Assembly (NCBI GenBank): GCA_029449245.1
Contig: JANATF010000015.1
Location: forward strand, 186,001-250,000
Direction of reading: 5' to 3'
Length of the DNA: 64,000 nt
Origin: Mortierella alpina
Lineage: Eukaryota; Mortierellomycota; Mortierellomycetes; Mortierellales; Mortierellaceae
Both the position numbers and the translations under genes were made by a program. This document shows, piece by piece, positions 10,608 to 24,300 of the stretch. A model generated the notes under the pieces. That model was given only the letters and a program-made list of their open reading frames with translations. It was not told the DNA's origin and made no database searches. The number at the start of each line of letters is the position of its first letter. Within the stretch, counting starts at the first letter, position 1.

Positions 10608-13600
10608 TCAGGCATCAATGTCCATCGCCTCTGTCGTTTGCTGGCGCTTCTTGGACCGCTGAGATGCCTTCCATGCCTGAATTTTCTCTCTCAACTCCAC
10701 ATTGTCGAGCACATCGCCAATCTTGAGCGGCATACGGTTGAAAGGATCCGTCGTGTCTGAGAGCAGGTGCGACTTGATCGTGCTTCGGTCGATCGAGATG
10801 TTGGATGTTGGGAGCAGCACTGGGTCCTCCATCAGTGTGTATAGCAAAGGGTCTAATCCCATCGCGTTTGCAAAAGGGAAAACGAATTAGAGAATGAAAA
10901 GAAATTAACTCGTCAGTTTCGGTTTGTCTTCTCCTGCTCGCCCGTATCCATAACCAAGGGTCAACGAGTAAGGGAGGGGCGCCATGAACACAACGTACCC
11001 AAAAACTCGTCAGGGACCTCGCCTAGTTCCTCCTCTTCATCCGCTCCTTGCTGACGGACATCCTCCACCTTTTGCACCAGCTTTTTGAGCTTTGAAATCT
11101 CGTCCGGGCTCTTCAGGTTGCGGTTCTCGAGAATCCCACTGGCCTTGTAAAAAATCCCTGCACTATAACTACGGTCATCCCTTGCGAGGGCTGAAATGAA
11201 CGTAGGGCAGTCCAAATGAAGGTAGATCGCGATGATGTCTGATAAGAGGATCCGTGGTTGGAAACGGTACTCTTCTGGGTTCTTGACCTGCAGCGAAAAC
11301 AAGACGCGATTCGCATATTAGACTGGAACCAACTTATTTTCATGCAAGAACCTGGGAGTTAAAGAATACAAAGTCCTACCTTCAATGTCGACATTTTTTC
11401 GCCCACTAGAATCACAAGATTGTAGTCCAGCATAGTGGCGAGCCTGTCCACAATCTCGGCAGTCAAGAATGGCTCCTTGATCTCAACAGTTAGGTAGGAG
11501 AGCATGTTGACTGTCTCGTTGCCAAGTGCAATGTACGATGACGCCTGACGCTGAGCTGTCCTCAAAACCCCTTCGCGTTCTTGCTGATGCTGAGGTGTCT
11601 TGGCCGCCCATCCAGCTTTATCGTCCATCTCCACCTCGATATCGTGAATCTCGATCAGTTTAGTCAGTCCTTCGTCAAGCAAGTAGGTCGTGTCATTCAT
11701 GAGAAGATTGGCGAAACGCACGAACGACTCTGATTTCCTATATTGTAAGAAGCACGGTTTATGGCAAGTCCAGACAAAGGGTTAATTTCATGAATAAATG
11801 CCCCGTTGAATTGCCTGTTGACTTGCAGCTCTAGTGACATCAAACATCCGATCAACACCAACCTGCTCTCTGCCTTGACCATATCACGGTGTATGGGATT
11901 GGTCCAGACAAACTTGAGGATCTGGGAAATGTTGTAGCGGATGTTGAATTTGTCGTAAAACTGTGAGTGTCGACCAGTGTTCTCGACTTCGACATAAAAG
12001 TTCATGATCGCTGGAATCAAGCACTGCAGCGCCATCTTGTGCGTGTTGAGTTTGATGCCCAATGTATCGTCGTTGGCCCGGCCTCGGTAAGGGAGGGTCA
12101 TATAAAACAAGATCTAAAGAATCATCATAATGGACCGCTGTAGGTCAGCACTATCCGAGTAGCCTCGAGATCTCTATTGACAGCTATTCATGATGTCCAG
12201 AGCTTACCTCGACGAGTTTGGCTTTCAAGTGAGGGTTCTTGATGTATGCAGGCGTGATCAAGAACACCATAGTAAACGTGATGAGCTCATCCAGAGTCGA
12301 GGAGCCAATGGTTTCTGGCGAGTGGCGCAGAACAAAGAGGAAAAACTCGACAATGTCCTCGATGATATACTCGGGGAGAATCGCGAAGTCGTCGGAGGGC
12401 CGAACAGGAAGAGGTAACTCGATGGGCTTGCGAGGGTAGGCTTGCGCAGGATCAACAAGTCTGAGAAGCCACACCATCGCCAAGTTGTAGAACTGGAAAG
12501 AGTGTCCCAAGATGATGGGGTCCAGGATCTGTGACTCAAGCGACAATTTGAACGTGATCATTTTCTCCAGTTGAGCTTCGTAGCGCTTGATCAGCAAGCC
12601 GTTCTCAGCCGATAAGGTTCCTGCGGTCTCCTGCTCCTTGAGGCGGTCGTACTGGTCCCTCATCTCATAAAAGTCCTTCGTGAACCGCTTATAGTCAACA
12701 TACATCCTTGAGACGCCAATGTGATGGAAGCCCAGGGTGAGGAAGAAGATGTCTGAAATAAAGTTGACCGGCTGTTTCGCCGAAGTTTCGTTTGCGTATT
12801 CGTCAACGACCTCCTTGGGCGCACAGGTCCTCGTCTCTTTGCTGATGTCGATTTTTGGTTTCCCGCGGAAAAACGTCTGCGAGATCTTGTCTACCTTGGA
12901 GTGATTGCTGTCCAGAAAGGGATCACAAAACTGCATAAGCACCTCTGTGATGTTGTAGATGAAGCCATCCCCAGACACAGTTGCTCTGTCCACCTGCATT
13001 TGAGCACGGCGTTCGTTTTTGCCCAAAACAGAGTAAAAGTAATCCAGCATCTTCTCCCTGGCCTCAGGTCCAGCTCGAATGATCCCGTTCGTTACTTGGA
13101 AAAGAGACGTCTGAATGCCACGCACGGTTCCACGAATCGAGGCAAATGTGCCACTTGCGCCGGACTTGCTTCTTTTCAGTCCTGTTCCAAAAAGTTCTGC
13201 AACGGATGGCTATGCGGCGAAAGGGCAAGGGACTCTATTAGATATTTTGGGTCATATTCAGTATTAAACAAGGGTTTTAGGAACAAAAAAATCCTTACAT
13301 CATCTGCACAGAATCCCGAAGTCTTGAAAAAGGGGCCAAGCGCGGAGACGATCTCGAGCTGTCGAGCTGTTGCGTTCGGAGGATTCCATGTAGCTACGTG
13401 CGGGATAACGGCTGCGATGGTCGGAACTTCGACCAAGAGCAAGAGGGCTTTGATGGGGTTGCGCCAGTCCGTGAGAATGCCAGCAGCTCGTGCCCGGGCA
13501 GCGATTCCTGATACCAGTGGCTGAATGATATTTTCAAGCCCATCGTCCTTGAATCGTAGGGCAACATCCTTTAGAAACTCTGTGGGCACACCTGCGGGTG

Positions 13601-14897
13601 TATCCTGATCTGCAAAAAGTCTCTCGACAAGCTGTGGTGCGCCTAATGAAGCAGCGCTGTTGCAGGTCAGCCAGCATGTGTTGCCGAAGAAGACTGTAAG
13701 TGACCTGATTATGCCTAAAGGAAGCCTCTTGATCGATCAACGTACCTCTGAATTTGCGGAAACATGTCTGGCATCTGAAGCACAAGACCCGCATAAGAGA
13801 CCAGTAAACTCTTGCATGAGTTGAGCGATTGAACGCGCTCCTCAATGACCTCTGCAGGCAATGTCTTTGCACGCGACGTTTGCGTCTTGACCACCTCCAA
13901 GCGCTTCCAGCAGTCCAACAGGTAATCAAAAAGCGAATACTGCAGCTGTCCGCGATCCACGATTCCAGCGTTGGATTCATCATTTGGGTCGATTGACATG
14001 CGCTCCACTAGAACACGATCCAAGGAAGCCTGGCTGATCGCCAAGGGCTCTGTAAAGTAGCGGGTTGAGCGTCGTTAGCGACAATGTTCATTCCGATGAT
14101 AATAAGCAGCCACGTTTCAGGCACTGTGCCTTACCCTTCTCTTCTGTCAGTTCTTGAGCAAGATTGGCCAGGAACAGCATGGGGGTCGGCGCGATCATGT
14201 TCTATGAAGATTCCACGTTAAACATCAGTACTTTTGCTCCCTATCTGATGCTTCAATGACCAGGCGGCAATTTTGAAAAAGAGAAAAAAAACGCTTCCTT
14301 ACCAACGAGACGAGCAGAATACGTGAAAGTGCCTCATTTTGCCACGCCTCGAATGTCAGTGCAGGCTGCTTGGGGGTTGAGGGAGTTGCAGGCTAAGTAC
14401 AACGGCGATGGCGTGTTATTAGCATGTCCTGGCGACACGGAGGATGAGCTTTCCTGGTAGTGGTCAATCCGCTTTGCACTTACCTTGGGCGAAGGCGGCG
14501 CCTTTGATATATTGATGATCTTGGTTGACGCAGCAGGCTGCGGCGAAGGAGTGGCAGGGCTTGAGGAAGCACTGGCGACAGAAGAGCTTGGGGTGGCTGC
14601 GGAAGCGGAAATCTGAGCATTCTGACCCTGCTGAGCGTTGTAGTGGCCTTGAAGCTTCTCGAGACGTTTCAGGCGAATCTACAGATGCGGAGAAAGAGGC
14701 AACGAGAGAAGGGGACAGAGAGAGATTGGAGTAGGAGATGGGAGAGCACAAAGATATTGTCAGTCTATGCTCTGCAGTGAAAGGAGAGGCAGGCAGCATG
14801 GGAGGGTCATGACGTTGCAAAGCTGCGTGGTGCCTGTTGCGGTTACTCTTTCTCGCTCCTCCTGGGTCAGTGGCACCTCATTGGACGCGTCCTGCAT
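10608..14897 (-). CDS. UFD2: UFD2/UBE4 ubiquitin conjugation factor E4 with C-terminal U-box
   Basis: Eleven exons: 14897-14847, 14678-14484, 14392-14303, 14201-14135, 14049-13746, 13704-13299, 13209-12208, 12113-11863, 11737-11380, 11287-10999 and 10852-10608. All junctions are GT-AG and frame-consistent, giving about 1085 aa (yeast Ufd2 961). The N-terminal about 110 residues are a Ser/Pro/Ala linker after a short basic segment. The Ufd2 core follows, with family-like blocks (SLFDYLLDCWKRLE, FCADDPSVAELFG, FYMTLPYRGRANDD, FVRFANLLMNDTTYLLDE). The last exons hold the U-box: PDEFLDPLLYTLMEDPV, then IDRSTIKSHLLSDTTDPFNRMPL, which recruits E2. The protein elongates ubiquitin chains on substrates, together with Cdc48 in yeast. 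It ends in a short acidic MDIDA tail. The small 5' exons and Ser-rich N-terminus are the least certain part. Confidence 0.93.
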
Positions 14898-16059
14898 TAG
14901 GGTCGTTTGTTGTTGGGGGGGGGAGGGAGTGGTGGGGTGACCGGTGGCGACTATCAACTAAGCAAGGAGCAATCGAGCAGGACGGGACCAATTGAACACT
15001 GTGTGCTGTGTGCTGTGTGCTGGAAGAGTGCCGATGGTGCGTGGGTGCGTAGGTGTGAAATGCGAGCGGGATGAGGAGCACGCAAAACGGACCTGGTGTT
15101 GGTGGTCACTGCTGAGAGTGTCCTAATGCAGCCCCCAAAACGGAATCTTGATACGGTGGGTGCTATGCAAGCAAAACGTGCAACCCCCCAGTGCCCAGCG
15201 CCCAGTGCCCCGTGCCCGTGCCCGTGGCTGGCTGCCTGGGGTTGTCTCCCCATTCCGATGTCCATCCCATCCGTGCAGTAGCTGTTCCAATACTATTGCA
15301 TCTTGCCAGGTGCTCACCAGGTACACACCAGGTACACACCAAGTACACACTACACATACCAGGCACACACTGCACACACTGCACACACTGCACACACTGC
15401 ACACACTGCACACACTGCACCTGTTCTCTGTTCCGTTGCACTCGCACCCTGTGTCACCCGTGTGGGTGTCTCCCATCCTCCCATCCTCCCATCCTCATCG
15501 ACATCCCTGGTTGAGGTGTGATCTCGCACTCTTTCTCGTTCTCTCGCACTCTCACTCTCCCTCGTCTCTTTTCTTTCTTCTCTCTCGCTCTCCTCTCGCA
15601 GCACTCTCTGTCTCTGTCTGTCTCTCTCTCTCTGTCCTGTCTGTCTCCTCCTGTTGCCCCCTTTCCTTTTTTTTTCTTTGCTTCCTTGTTTCCCTCTCGT
15701 TCTCCTCTCCCTTGAGCGTCAGCGTGGCTCACCGGCACAGCGTCTGTCCATCTTGCTAACCTTTTTTCTCCTCTTTTTTTTTTTTTTTTTTTTTTTTTGT
15801 TTATTCTCCTCCCTCCTTCTCTCGCTCTCTCCCTCGCATTCTCACATACACACATACGCTCACTCCCGCCCTTTCTCTCTCTCTCTCTCTGTCTCTCTCT
15901 CTCGCTCTCTGTCTCTCTCTCTCTCTCTCTGCCTCTCTCTATCGCTTCATCACCCAGCAATCGCTTTTTCTCTGCGCAAGACAGACACATCATCCACTGG
16001 GCACTGACCTTGAACACCCCGAACTCACTCCATCCCATCTCGACGAGTGCTCTGTAACA
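14898..16059. repeat. Microsatellite-rich divergent upstream region (UFD2 / RhoGAP)
   Basis: No gene seen in about 1.2 kb. It holds GTGTGCT repeats (15000-15020), CCCAGTGCCC/CCGTG repeats (15185-15230), ACACACCAGGT units (15310-15350), and a clean tandem array of the 9-mer CACACTGCA from about 15366 to 15420. A polypyrimidine stretch rich in CTCT follows (15520-15955), interrupted by a poly-T run of over 20 (15773-15798). ORFs across this block translate to pure low-complexity sequence and are not genes. The CT-rich stretch next to the start codon at 16060 is typical of fungal promoters and 5' UTRs. Confidence 0.7.
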
Positions 16060-19000
16060 ATGTCTCAGAGCGGTCGCTCGGATCAGTCCCTCTCCCAGGG
16101 GCAGGCGCCCGATCTGACTAGCGAAGCAGCACTGCAGCAGGTGCTCTCGGAGCGGAACGCACTGAGATCCCAAAACGACCAGCTCTGGAAGCTCATCGAG
16201 AAGCAGCGCATCATCATCCAGAACCTGCAGAAGGATGTTGCCAAAGTCACAGCAGAACGCGATCTGTTGCGGCACTTTGCTGCCGAAAGCGAGGGCTTTA
16301 GGAGCAACAGCCTCGCAAGCGCCAGCAGCAACAACAGCAACGCTAACGGTGTTCAGCCGAGCAACCACGTCCAGGTCAATGGCCATCATCAGCATTCGAG
16401 GAGAACCCTGGAACGCAAGGCACAGGAGGGCGACGCAGCAGTTTTGTCGGAGCAAGGCGCTGCCGCAGGCAACGACAGGGACGTCAAGCCGGACTTGGTA
16501 CCCCACTCGCCCTCCTCGCAATCATCCTCCGTGTCACCAACAGCCCTACGACTGGCCCAGATGGACCAGGATGCTCATGTGCCCAAAACCCCTCAAAGTG
16601 CAACGACACCCTTGACTCCCTCCTCCACCTATGGGGAGGCCGAGGACTGCCAGGAGGACCGCGCTGAACCGTCCGGGCTGAGCACCCAGCCAGAGGACGA
16701 GGCAGAGTCACGCTACGATGCCGAAATACAGGTGGCCTCCACAGCAAGTCGCGTCCAGCACCAGGCTCCCCTTGCAGCTTCGCCCGTCTCTCCCGCTATC
16801 GTCGTCGAGCGTGATGGCCGTGCACTGCCGCCTCGAGCAGACTTTAGCTCTGCGTCGTTTGGTACAGCCACCGCATCTTGAGCCTGCATTCACGTGGAAA
16901 TGAAATGATATTCCTTTTGCTCATCATTCTCAACTTTGAATAGGACACAATCCCTCACCAACATCTGCTGGAAGCCCAGCGGGGAGTCGGAACGTGTCAG
17001 GTAGTATCTCTCTAGGTGCAATTGCACAACACCTGCCGCACCTGCCACATCTCCCACCTCGGTCGCCTAGGAGAGAGCGTAGAGACATGGGCGACGGTAC
17101 CTCTTCACCGACTGCTTCCGATAATGAAGATGATGCATATCCATCCGCGAACGGAACCCGATCCAAGGGCCAGCTACAGCGAGGAGATCTTCCCTCACCC
17201 TTGTCCCAGCCAGGGTTTCCAGACCAGGATGCATTGGCCACGTCCTCATCCAAGAACCTCATTAAGCATGTCGATTTGTACGACTCTCCAGCCGGGCCTG
17301 CCAGCCCTGATTGCGAAGTGTCACAGGCTACAAACACCTATCTAGGCACAGCCACCGCTACCCGCAGGATGATTTCCGCCCAGATCCCCACGGTCGCAGG
17401 AACAGCATTGCTGCAAGCCCAGGGTTCACAGGAGACGATCTCCTCCCCCTCGATAAACATGAACCCCAACTCGAATCCTCCTTCCCCAATTGCCGCCATC
17501 ATTGACCAGGACGCCGAAAAGTTTAGGTTGTACATGAGCAAATTTAACAGCTCCAGCCGCAAGAACGTCTCAGCCCCAATTCAACTTGGCCCAGAAGGTC
17601 AGGACAAAGCCGCAGCTCTCGGTCAGGCTGTCGCCATGGAGAACATCCAAAACCAACTCGACATTCAAAACCAGCTCATGGGCCAAGTTCAAGGTAATGA
17701 TGGAGTAGACTTTAGGGATGGATAGCATTTTGGTTTTTTCTGAAAATTAATAGGAATGTAGCACTAATCAAGAAACTCTATCGTTTTTGCGCACTCAGGC
17801 CATGGCGGACGAGTTGGGCTGAACCCTGTGCATGGACCAACGTCCAACAGAGGCGCAGGGGCCACAGTTTCAGGCCCGATTAATGTTTATGAGCCCGCCT
17901 TGGATAGCGTCAACACTATCCGGACTTCTGGGGATAGTCATGAGCAGGGCTCATTAGCCGATGCTCTGGAAAAGAATGGGAGCCAGCTTTCTCTTCCTTC
18001 AGAAAGTCGTAGCAAGAAGCGCGAATCATCGCTGCAGTTGTTCGACGACTACCCAAAGATCGCTGCACGCTCGACCTCCCATCAGCGGGATGACGACGAT
18101 TCAGGAAGTGGACACGGCCTCATGGCGCCTATCCTTCCCAGGAGATTCGATTCACAGTATCAGAACGACCCGGCCCGCGTGGCTTCTCCTACTCCGTCAG
18201 GCAACTCTTCCTTGACCAACACCCTAGTCAGCCTTCAGGCTTCACCAGGACATTCTCGTGCCCCAACTGTTTACCAGCAAAAATTCAGTACATTTACAGA
18301 AAATCTCGAGTTTGTTTCCATCCTTGTCGTCGGAAGCAACATCAGCACAAACGACAGGGGAAGGGAACAACTCACTTTTTTGATTTCGATCGGTCAAGAG
18401 GAACGGGGCGAGCTAGACGACGCCATGTATCCTCACAAGGAAAATGACGAATTGTGGAGAGTCGAGAAGCATTACGCCGATTTTGTGAATCTGGACTCCA
18501 AGGTAACGATTGACAACAGTCGGGGAGCGCGCTGACCTTAACAAGATCCAGTGTAAAAAATTCGAGGCAGCTTCTCATGTCGGCACCTTCTTATATTACT
18601 TAGCTGCGTGTGACCCAATCGAGGAACATTGTCAATTCGCTGCCGAGGCTGCCTGATAAGAGTCTTTTCAGTACACATGCGCCCTCCAAGGTGGATGCAC
18701 GCAAAGTTGCACTCGAACAATACTTGCAACAGGTGACTTCCCTGCGCATCAAAGACACACGCGATCTGTGCGAGTTCCTGAGCACAAACGTCGTGGAGCG
18801 CGAGAAGAGGCGCGAGGGCGATTCTGGTTGGAGGGAGGGCTATCTCACGAAACGTGGAAAGAACTTTGGAGGATGGAAGACGCGCTACTTTATGCTTCGG
18901 GGACCTGTCTTGGAATATTTTGACAGTGTAAGCATAATGTGCTAGTGATCACGCATAATGGCCCGCCATGGTTTATGTAACCTAACAGACATTTTTGTTA

Positions 19001-20932
19001 TTATTATCGAGCAGAAGGACGGTCACCACCTGGGTTCCATTGCACTGACGAATGCCCAGATTGGGCGCCAGCAGTCTCAGGACAAGAGCCAGGAAGGCTC
19101 TGGCGACGGCAGCAATACTGGCACTGCTGACCCCAACTCGTACAGACATGCGTTTTTAATCCTGGAGCCAAAGAAGGGACAGACTGTGGTGGATGCAAAA
19201 AAGAATCCTAATAGCGTCATTCGCCACGTCCTCTGTGCTGAAACAGACCAGGAACGAGATGACTGGGTAGAGGCGTTGATGCTTTATGTTGGTAAAGATC
19301 CCTCTGAGGTCCCGGATGCCAGCAATGATCGTGAGAGATCGGGTAGGAAAATCCCTGAAATTCAGAAGTTGAGTGCCACACCGATCAAGGAACTGCAATC
19401 TGTCAAAGGAAACGAGAAGCTTTTGTTGAATCAGGAAGCCTACGAGAGGCAACAACGGTCCGTTCCCCCATCACAATGTCCACCACAGCAGCTCAGCTCA
19501 CAAGGGCGGGGCGGACCTATACCCCAGTCTCCAACAACTCAAGGCATGAGTATGGAGGAGAGAAATTCGGCTGAGCGCCCATCGGACGACAATCAATACC
19601 CATCCACATCTAAAGGCAACAGCCCATTACAGCAGCAACAGCAGATACCTAGGAGCGCATCCTCGCAATCTCTTCCTCAAGATGATGTAAGTGTATTACA
19701 GTGAATCACACGCTCAAGGAGCTCAGCGTCGGATCTGGCTTTACTCATCGTCTTTGCTACTTTAATATGTCTCCATGTCCAACCATAAGGGCTCTCCGGA
19801 CAGCCAAGGAGCATCGCCATACCTCTCAACAACGGACGCAGCTGAAAAGAAGCAAAAGTCTCGGATGACATTTTGGGCAAAGAAGAACGTCAAAGAAGAT
19901 GCCCCCGTGCCGATGCCATCGTCCTCCAGTCAGACAGGAATGCTGCCGCCTACAGGAGCAACATCCTCGCAGTCCTCACAGGACAGTTCGCGACTTCGAC
20001 AATTCCTTGGCAAGGGCAACAACAGCTCCAGTAATATTAACGGCACAACTTCATCAGCACCCCCTGGACCTGGAAGCTACCCATCTTTAGCGCCCATTCG
20101 CCAAGTCTTTGGGGTAACATTGGAGCAGGCGATTGAGCAGGCGCAAGTTCAACCAGGCTACGAGCTGCCCGCTGTGGTCTATCGGTGTATTGAGTACCTG
20201 AATGCCCACAAGGCCAAACTGGAGGAAGGTATTTATCGACTCAACGGATCGGCCGCCGTCATCAAGGGTCTAAAGGAGCGTTTCAATCATGATGGCGATG
20301 TGGCGCTTCTCGCCGAGGAAGATTACTACGACATTCATGCAGTTGCCGGTCTACTAAAGTTGTTTTTGAGAGACCTACCGTCGTCTATTTTGACGCGGGA
20401 ACTGCACAGAGACTTTCTGCAAGTCATAGGTACGATTGATTTTTGCTATTCATCATTGTTCTTGATGCTATAAGCACTGTGGTTCTAACACTCTTAAAAC
20501 GCGGAACACTCATTATCGCCTTTAGAATTAACGAACCGATCAGAGCGTGTGGATGAACTGACGCGGTTAGTCGCCGTCCTACCTGAAGCCAACTATACAC
20601 TGCTACGCGCACTCACTGCACATCTAATCGAGATCGTGGACAATGCGGATGTGAACAAAATGACAGCGCGCAATGTTGGTATTGTGTTCTCGCCGACACT
20701 AGGCATCCCTGCAGGCGTTTTCGCGCTGCTGATGTCGGATTTCGATCAGATCTTCCACACTGATGATGGGCGGATTATGCCCCTCGAGAATAGTGATATG
20801 CAGGCGAACAGGGGACCGGCGCCCATTGCGGTCCTTCCCGTATCAGCAACGCCGCCGCCTCATGGATCCATAGGACTGACTCCACCGCCAGATGCGTGCA
20901 TGGGCGCCGGCGCGGGCACCTTGGCAGCATGA
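16060..20932 (+). CDS. Bem3-like Rho GTPase-activating protein (coiled coil, PX, PH, RhoGAP)
   Basis: Seven exons: 16060-16861, 16944-17693, 17799-18502, 18604-18927, 19015-19686, 19790-20429 and 20526-20932 (1432 aa), all frame-consistent. Residues about 20-75 are a heptad-rich coiled coil. A disordered Ser/Pro-rich region runs to about 680. A PX domain follows (FTENLEFVSILVVG... VEKHYADFVNLDSKL... SLPRLPDKSLF), then PH from about 828 (GWREGYLTKRGKNFGGWKTRYF ... ETDQERDDWVEAL). After a Ser/Gln linker comes RhoGAP from about 1190 (FGVTLEQAI, EGIYRLNGS with the arginine finger, NVGIVFSPTL). PX and PH bind phosphoinositides; the GAP switches off Cdc42 or Rho during polarised growth. The order PX-PH-RhoGAP is that of yeast Bem3. 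The start of exon 6 (after CATAAG) is the least certain junction. Confidence 0.9.
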
Positions 20933-21355
20933 AACGCCTTTTCTTTTTTAATTTATATTTATCCAGGCCACTTTAACCCTAGTCTAGCGTAATTTGCTTG
21001 AAGAGTGCGTGAGTCTTGGACCCAATGTATCATCATTTAAACGCGCCCGAAATATAACCCCGAGGTCGCATGTTTTATGCGGTACAAAGTGTTGCAAACT
21101 TGGCATGTCTCGTCTTGTGGCTTGGCGGGCAATGTTACAAACTTATTTGTGGGTCCGCTGCCGTTTTTGCCAACCGACCCCTGTTGCCCCGCTTTATCAC
21201 ATCACAGGACACCACAGGACGTTCTCAAGGACAGACACACACGCACCTGTACCAACAGACACAAGCAGCAGGCAGCAAAAAGCCGGCGTAAACACGGACG
21301 GGTGAACTGGCATCTTCAAGCCTCATACTAGTAACAGAACAGACAGCACAGAGTC
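20933..21355. other. Intergenic, terminator of RhoGAP gene and promoter of sacsin-like gene
   Basis: 423 bp between two genes on the same strand. AT-rich sequence (20941-20965) just after the RhoGAP stop probably serves 3' processing. No repeat or extra ORF with coding character was seen. Confidence 0.4.
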
Positions 21356-24300
21356 ATGGCCCCAAAACTGAAAGGCTTTGGCTCACACGGCATCAGAGAG
21401 CCGCTGACAAACCGCATCGCAGGGATTCTGGACGAATACCCAGATGGCACCCAGATTGCCCGGGAGCTGCTCCAGAACAGCGACGATGCCCGCTCAACCG
21501 TCCAATGGTACCTGCTCGACCACCGCAACCATCTGCACTACCCAAGCAACCCTGGCCAGGGTACCAAAAATCCCCTCAAGCTTTTTCACGAGGATCTCGA
21601 GGAATACATGGGACCCGCCCTCCTGGCCGGAAATGACTCGCTCTTCGAAGAGAAAGACTTTCTGTCCATGAAAAACCTTGCTGCGAGCGAGAAGCGGGCA
21701 GACGTTACCAAGATTGGTCAGATGGGCATCGGCTTTAACAGGTATGGAGGGATGCCTCTCTACTTTCGCTCCTCATCCGCCCATCAGCCCTTCATCAGAA
21801 GATAATCTTGACCGTTTGATGAAATCCATTTGAATATCAGCCAACGGATTCCATCGCCTGTTCACTCACTCTCCTTCTTTCCCTCTTTCCCACACCATCT
21901 CATTAGCATCTACCATCTCACCGACTGCCCGTCGTTTATTAGTGGAGAGCAGTTTATGGTCATTGAGCCTCACGAAAGGATCTTCAACGGAGTCCGCTCA
22001 GAGTTTACAGAGGGTGCTGTGAAAGGAAACTACGTAGAGGAAGGTCAAGGATTGGAGCACTTTCCTGACCAGCTGAAACCCTTTGCTGTAGTCGAGGACA
22101 TTGATTTCTCCAAGCCATATCCAGGTACCGTCTTCCGCTTCCCGCTCAGAACAAAAGCGCAGGCAGAAATCTCAAAGCTATCTCCATATGCGTATCCCGC
22201 AGAGAAGGCAAGTGATCTAGGTTGGACCCTGTTGATGGTGTGATTCTTCAACCTGTATACAACAGAGAATTAATAGGCCATTTCTATAGGTTCTTGAAAT
22301 GTTGTTAAAGTTAAAGCAGGAGGCATTGAAGGGTCTGCTTTTCCTCAAGCATCTGGAGCGCATCGTCATCTATGAGCGCAAGGAGATGGACGACGCACCC
22401 GTCAAACTCTTTGAGATCGAGATTCTCAACGCGAAGGAGGTCAGGGAAGAACGCTTGCGGGTGGTCGGCAAATTAAAAGACCATATCCATCCCACGGATC
22501 CTGACAACGCCAGCAAGGACGCCACTCTTCAGTACACCGTGTGCCCAACATTTAGGCTCACTGAAGACGACGGATCGACCGTCGACGAACAATGGCAGAT
22601 CACAGGCCTGGTCGGAAACGTCCTCCAGGCAAAGGAGGAAATGCAGGAACAAACGGACGGCGACCTTGCCAACCACAAACTCATCCCTTGGGTTGGAGTA
22701 GCTGCCCCCCTGGACCCCAATACCACGATCGACAGTTCAGGGCTGTTTTGCTTCCTACCGATCAGCATCCGGCTGCCGTTTCCAGTGCACATCAATGGCC
22801 ACTTTGCAGTCAAACACAGTCGGCGTGAGATCTGGACGAACCAAGACAAGGATTTTGGAAGCCAAGCATCTGCGAACATCAAGTCTCTGTGGAATGTCCA
22901 TTTGTTTCACAAGCACATCCCTGAGGTCTACGCCATGTTTTTGGAGTACTTGGGCCTCAGCCGCGGGTCAAATTATGACATGTGGCCCTTGTCTTGCGGG
23001 GACGGGGTCGGACTTGAATCCATATGGAAAGACGTCCTGGATTGTCTTGTCGAGGTGGTGCTTGCTGAGGATCGATGTGTCTTCTTTTGCGGAACCAAAG
23101 ACAGAGGAGATCAGCGTCTGGTTGCGTACAGCTCGTCATGGATTGCTGGACGAGACATGGACGACTTTCCACTTTTGATGGATATTCTGCATGAGGTGAC
23201 CAATCTGGTTGCTGGTCTTCCAGATGCCATACTCGACGTGATCCCCGATGTGCTTGACACGTTCGAAATGGAAAACCGGATGCTGACGCCGGCATCGGTT
23301 AGAGATATTCTCCGAGATCACAAGGATGAATGGCACCTCACAGCTACTGCTGACGCTCGCATGCAGATACTCAACTACTGTATACAGGATAAGGAGTTCG
23401 AGGATCTCGAAGGATTACCTCTGTTGCCCTTGGTCGGGGACTTGTGGGTCGAGTTCAGTAAGGAGCGTGCTCCTGAGAGGTAAGGGCTCAAAGACATCGA
23501 GTTAATGACACTGTTATGAATTATGTCTGACGCCTATTTTTTGTCACTATTACAGGCACCTTCTACCGGATATCCAATTCGTTGTTCTCAAATACTCGCC
23601 AGAGGGTATTGTGGACAGATCCGTCAGCGGCCTCCCTTTGAAGGCTTTCAATGACCAACGTTTTAAAGTCTTTTGGTCGGCCATAAGCTTCAGCCAAGCC
23701 GCTTCTCGAGTCATGGACATGTTCCACAGACTTTGCTACAAGGGCAAGAAGGTGCCCATAGGATGTATCACTCAGTCAGAAGACGACTTCCCATCCGACG
23801 ACTGGCTTGCGGACTTTTGGAAAATGAGCAAAGCGACAACGACGCCTTACGAGCTACTCAAGAGGGTTGAGGGGTATCACCTACTGCCCATTTTGGAACG
23901 CCAAATTGCACCATTGTCGACCGAATCATGCGTGATCTCCAACTGGAACAACAGAGGCAATGAGGCGCTAGAGACATTCTCTACAGTTCTAAGCGACCTT
24001 GGGTGCCGTCTCCTCCGAGATTTTGGTAGTTATCCTAAGGAAGTCTTGTCGCAATATCTTGTGGAGCTATCGGAAGCCAGCAAGATTCTTACTATACTCT
24101 GCGAGCAGCAGGCTGAGTGCTTGCGCAGCATGCCTCAGGAGCAATGCCGAACGGTGAGCCAGTACATGGCCGACTGGCTCCCCCACGATGCCGCCCTGAG
24201 TCAGGAACAACTCCGTGTGATGAGGGTCCTTCCTATCTACCTGGACTATAGAGAGGCCGCATACGTGTCCTTGGAAGAATGTGGAGATAATACCGATTTG

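Noticed and set aside
15123-15604. ORFs with QCVQC / HTAHT repeats on both strands
   Set aside because: They are translations of the CACACTGCA microsatellite and have no coding character.
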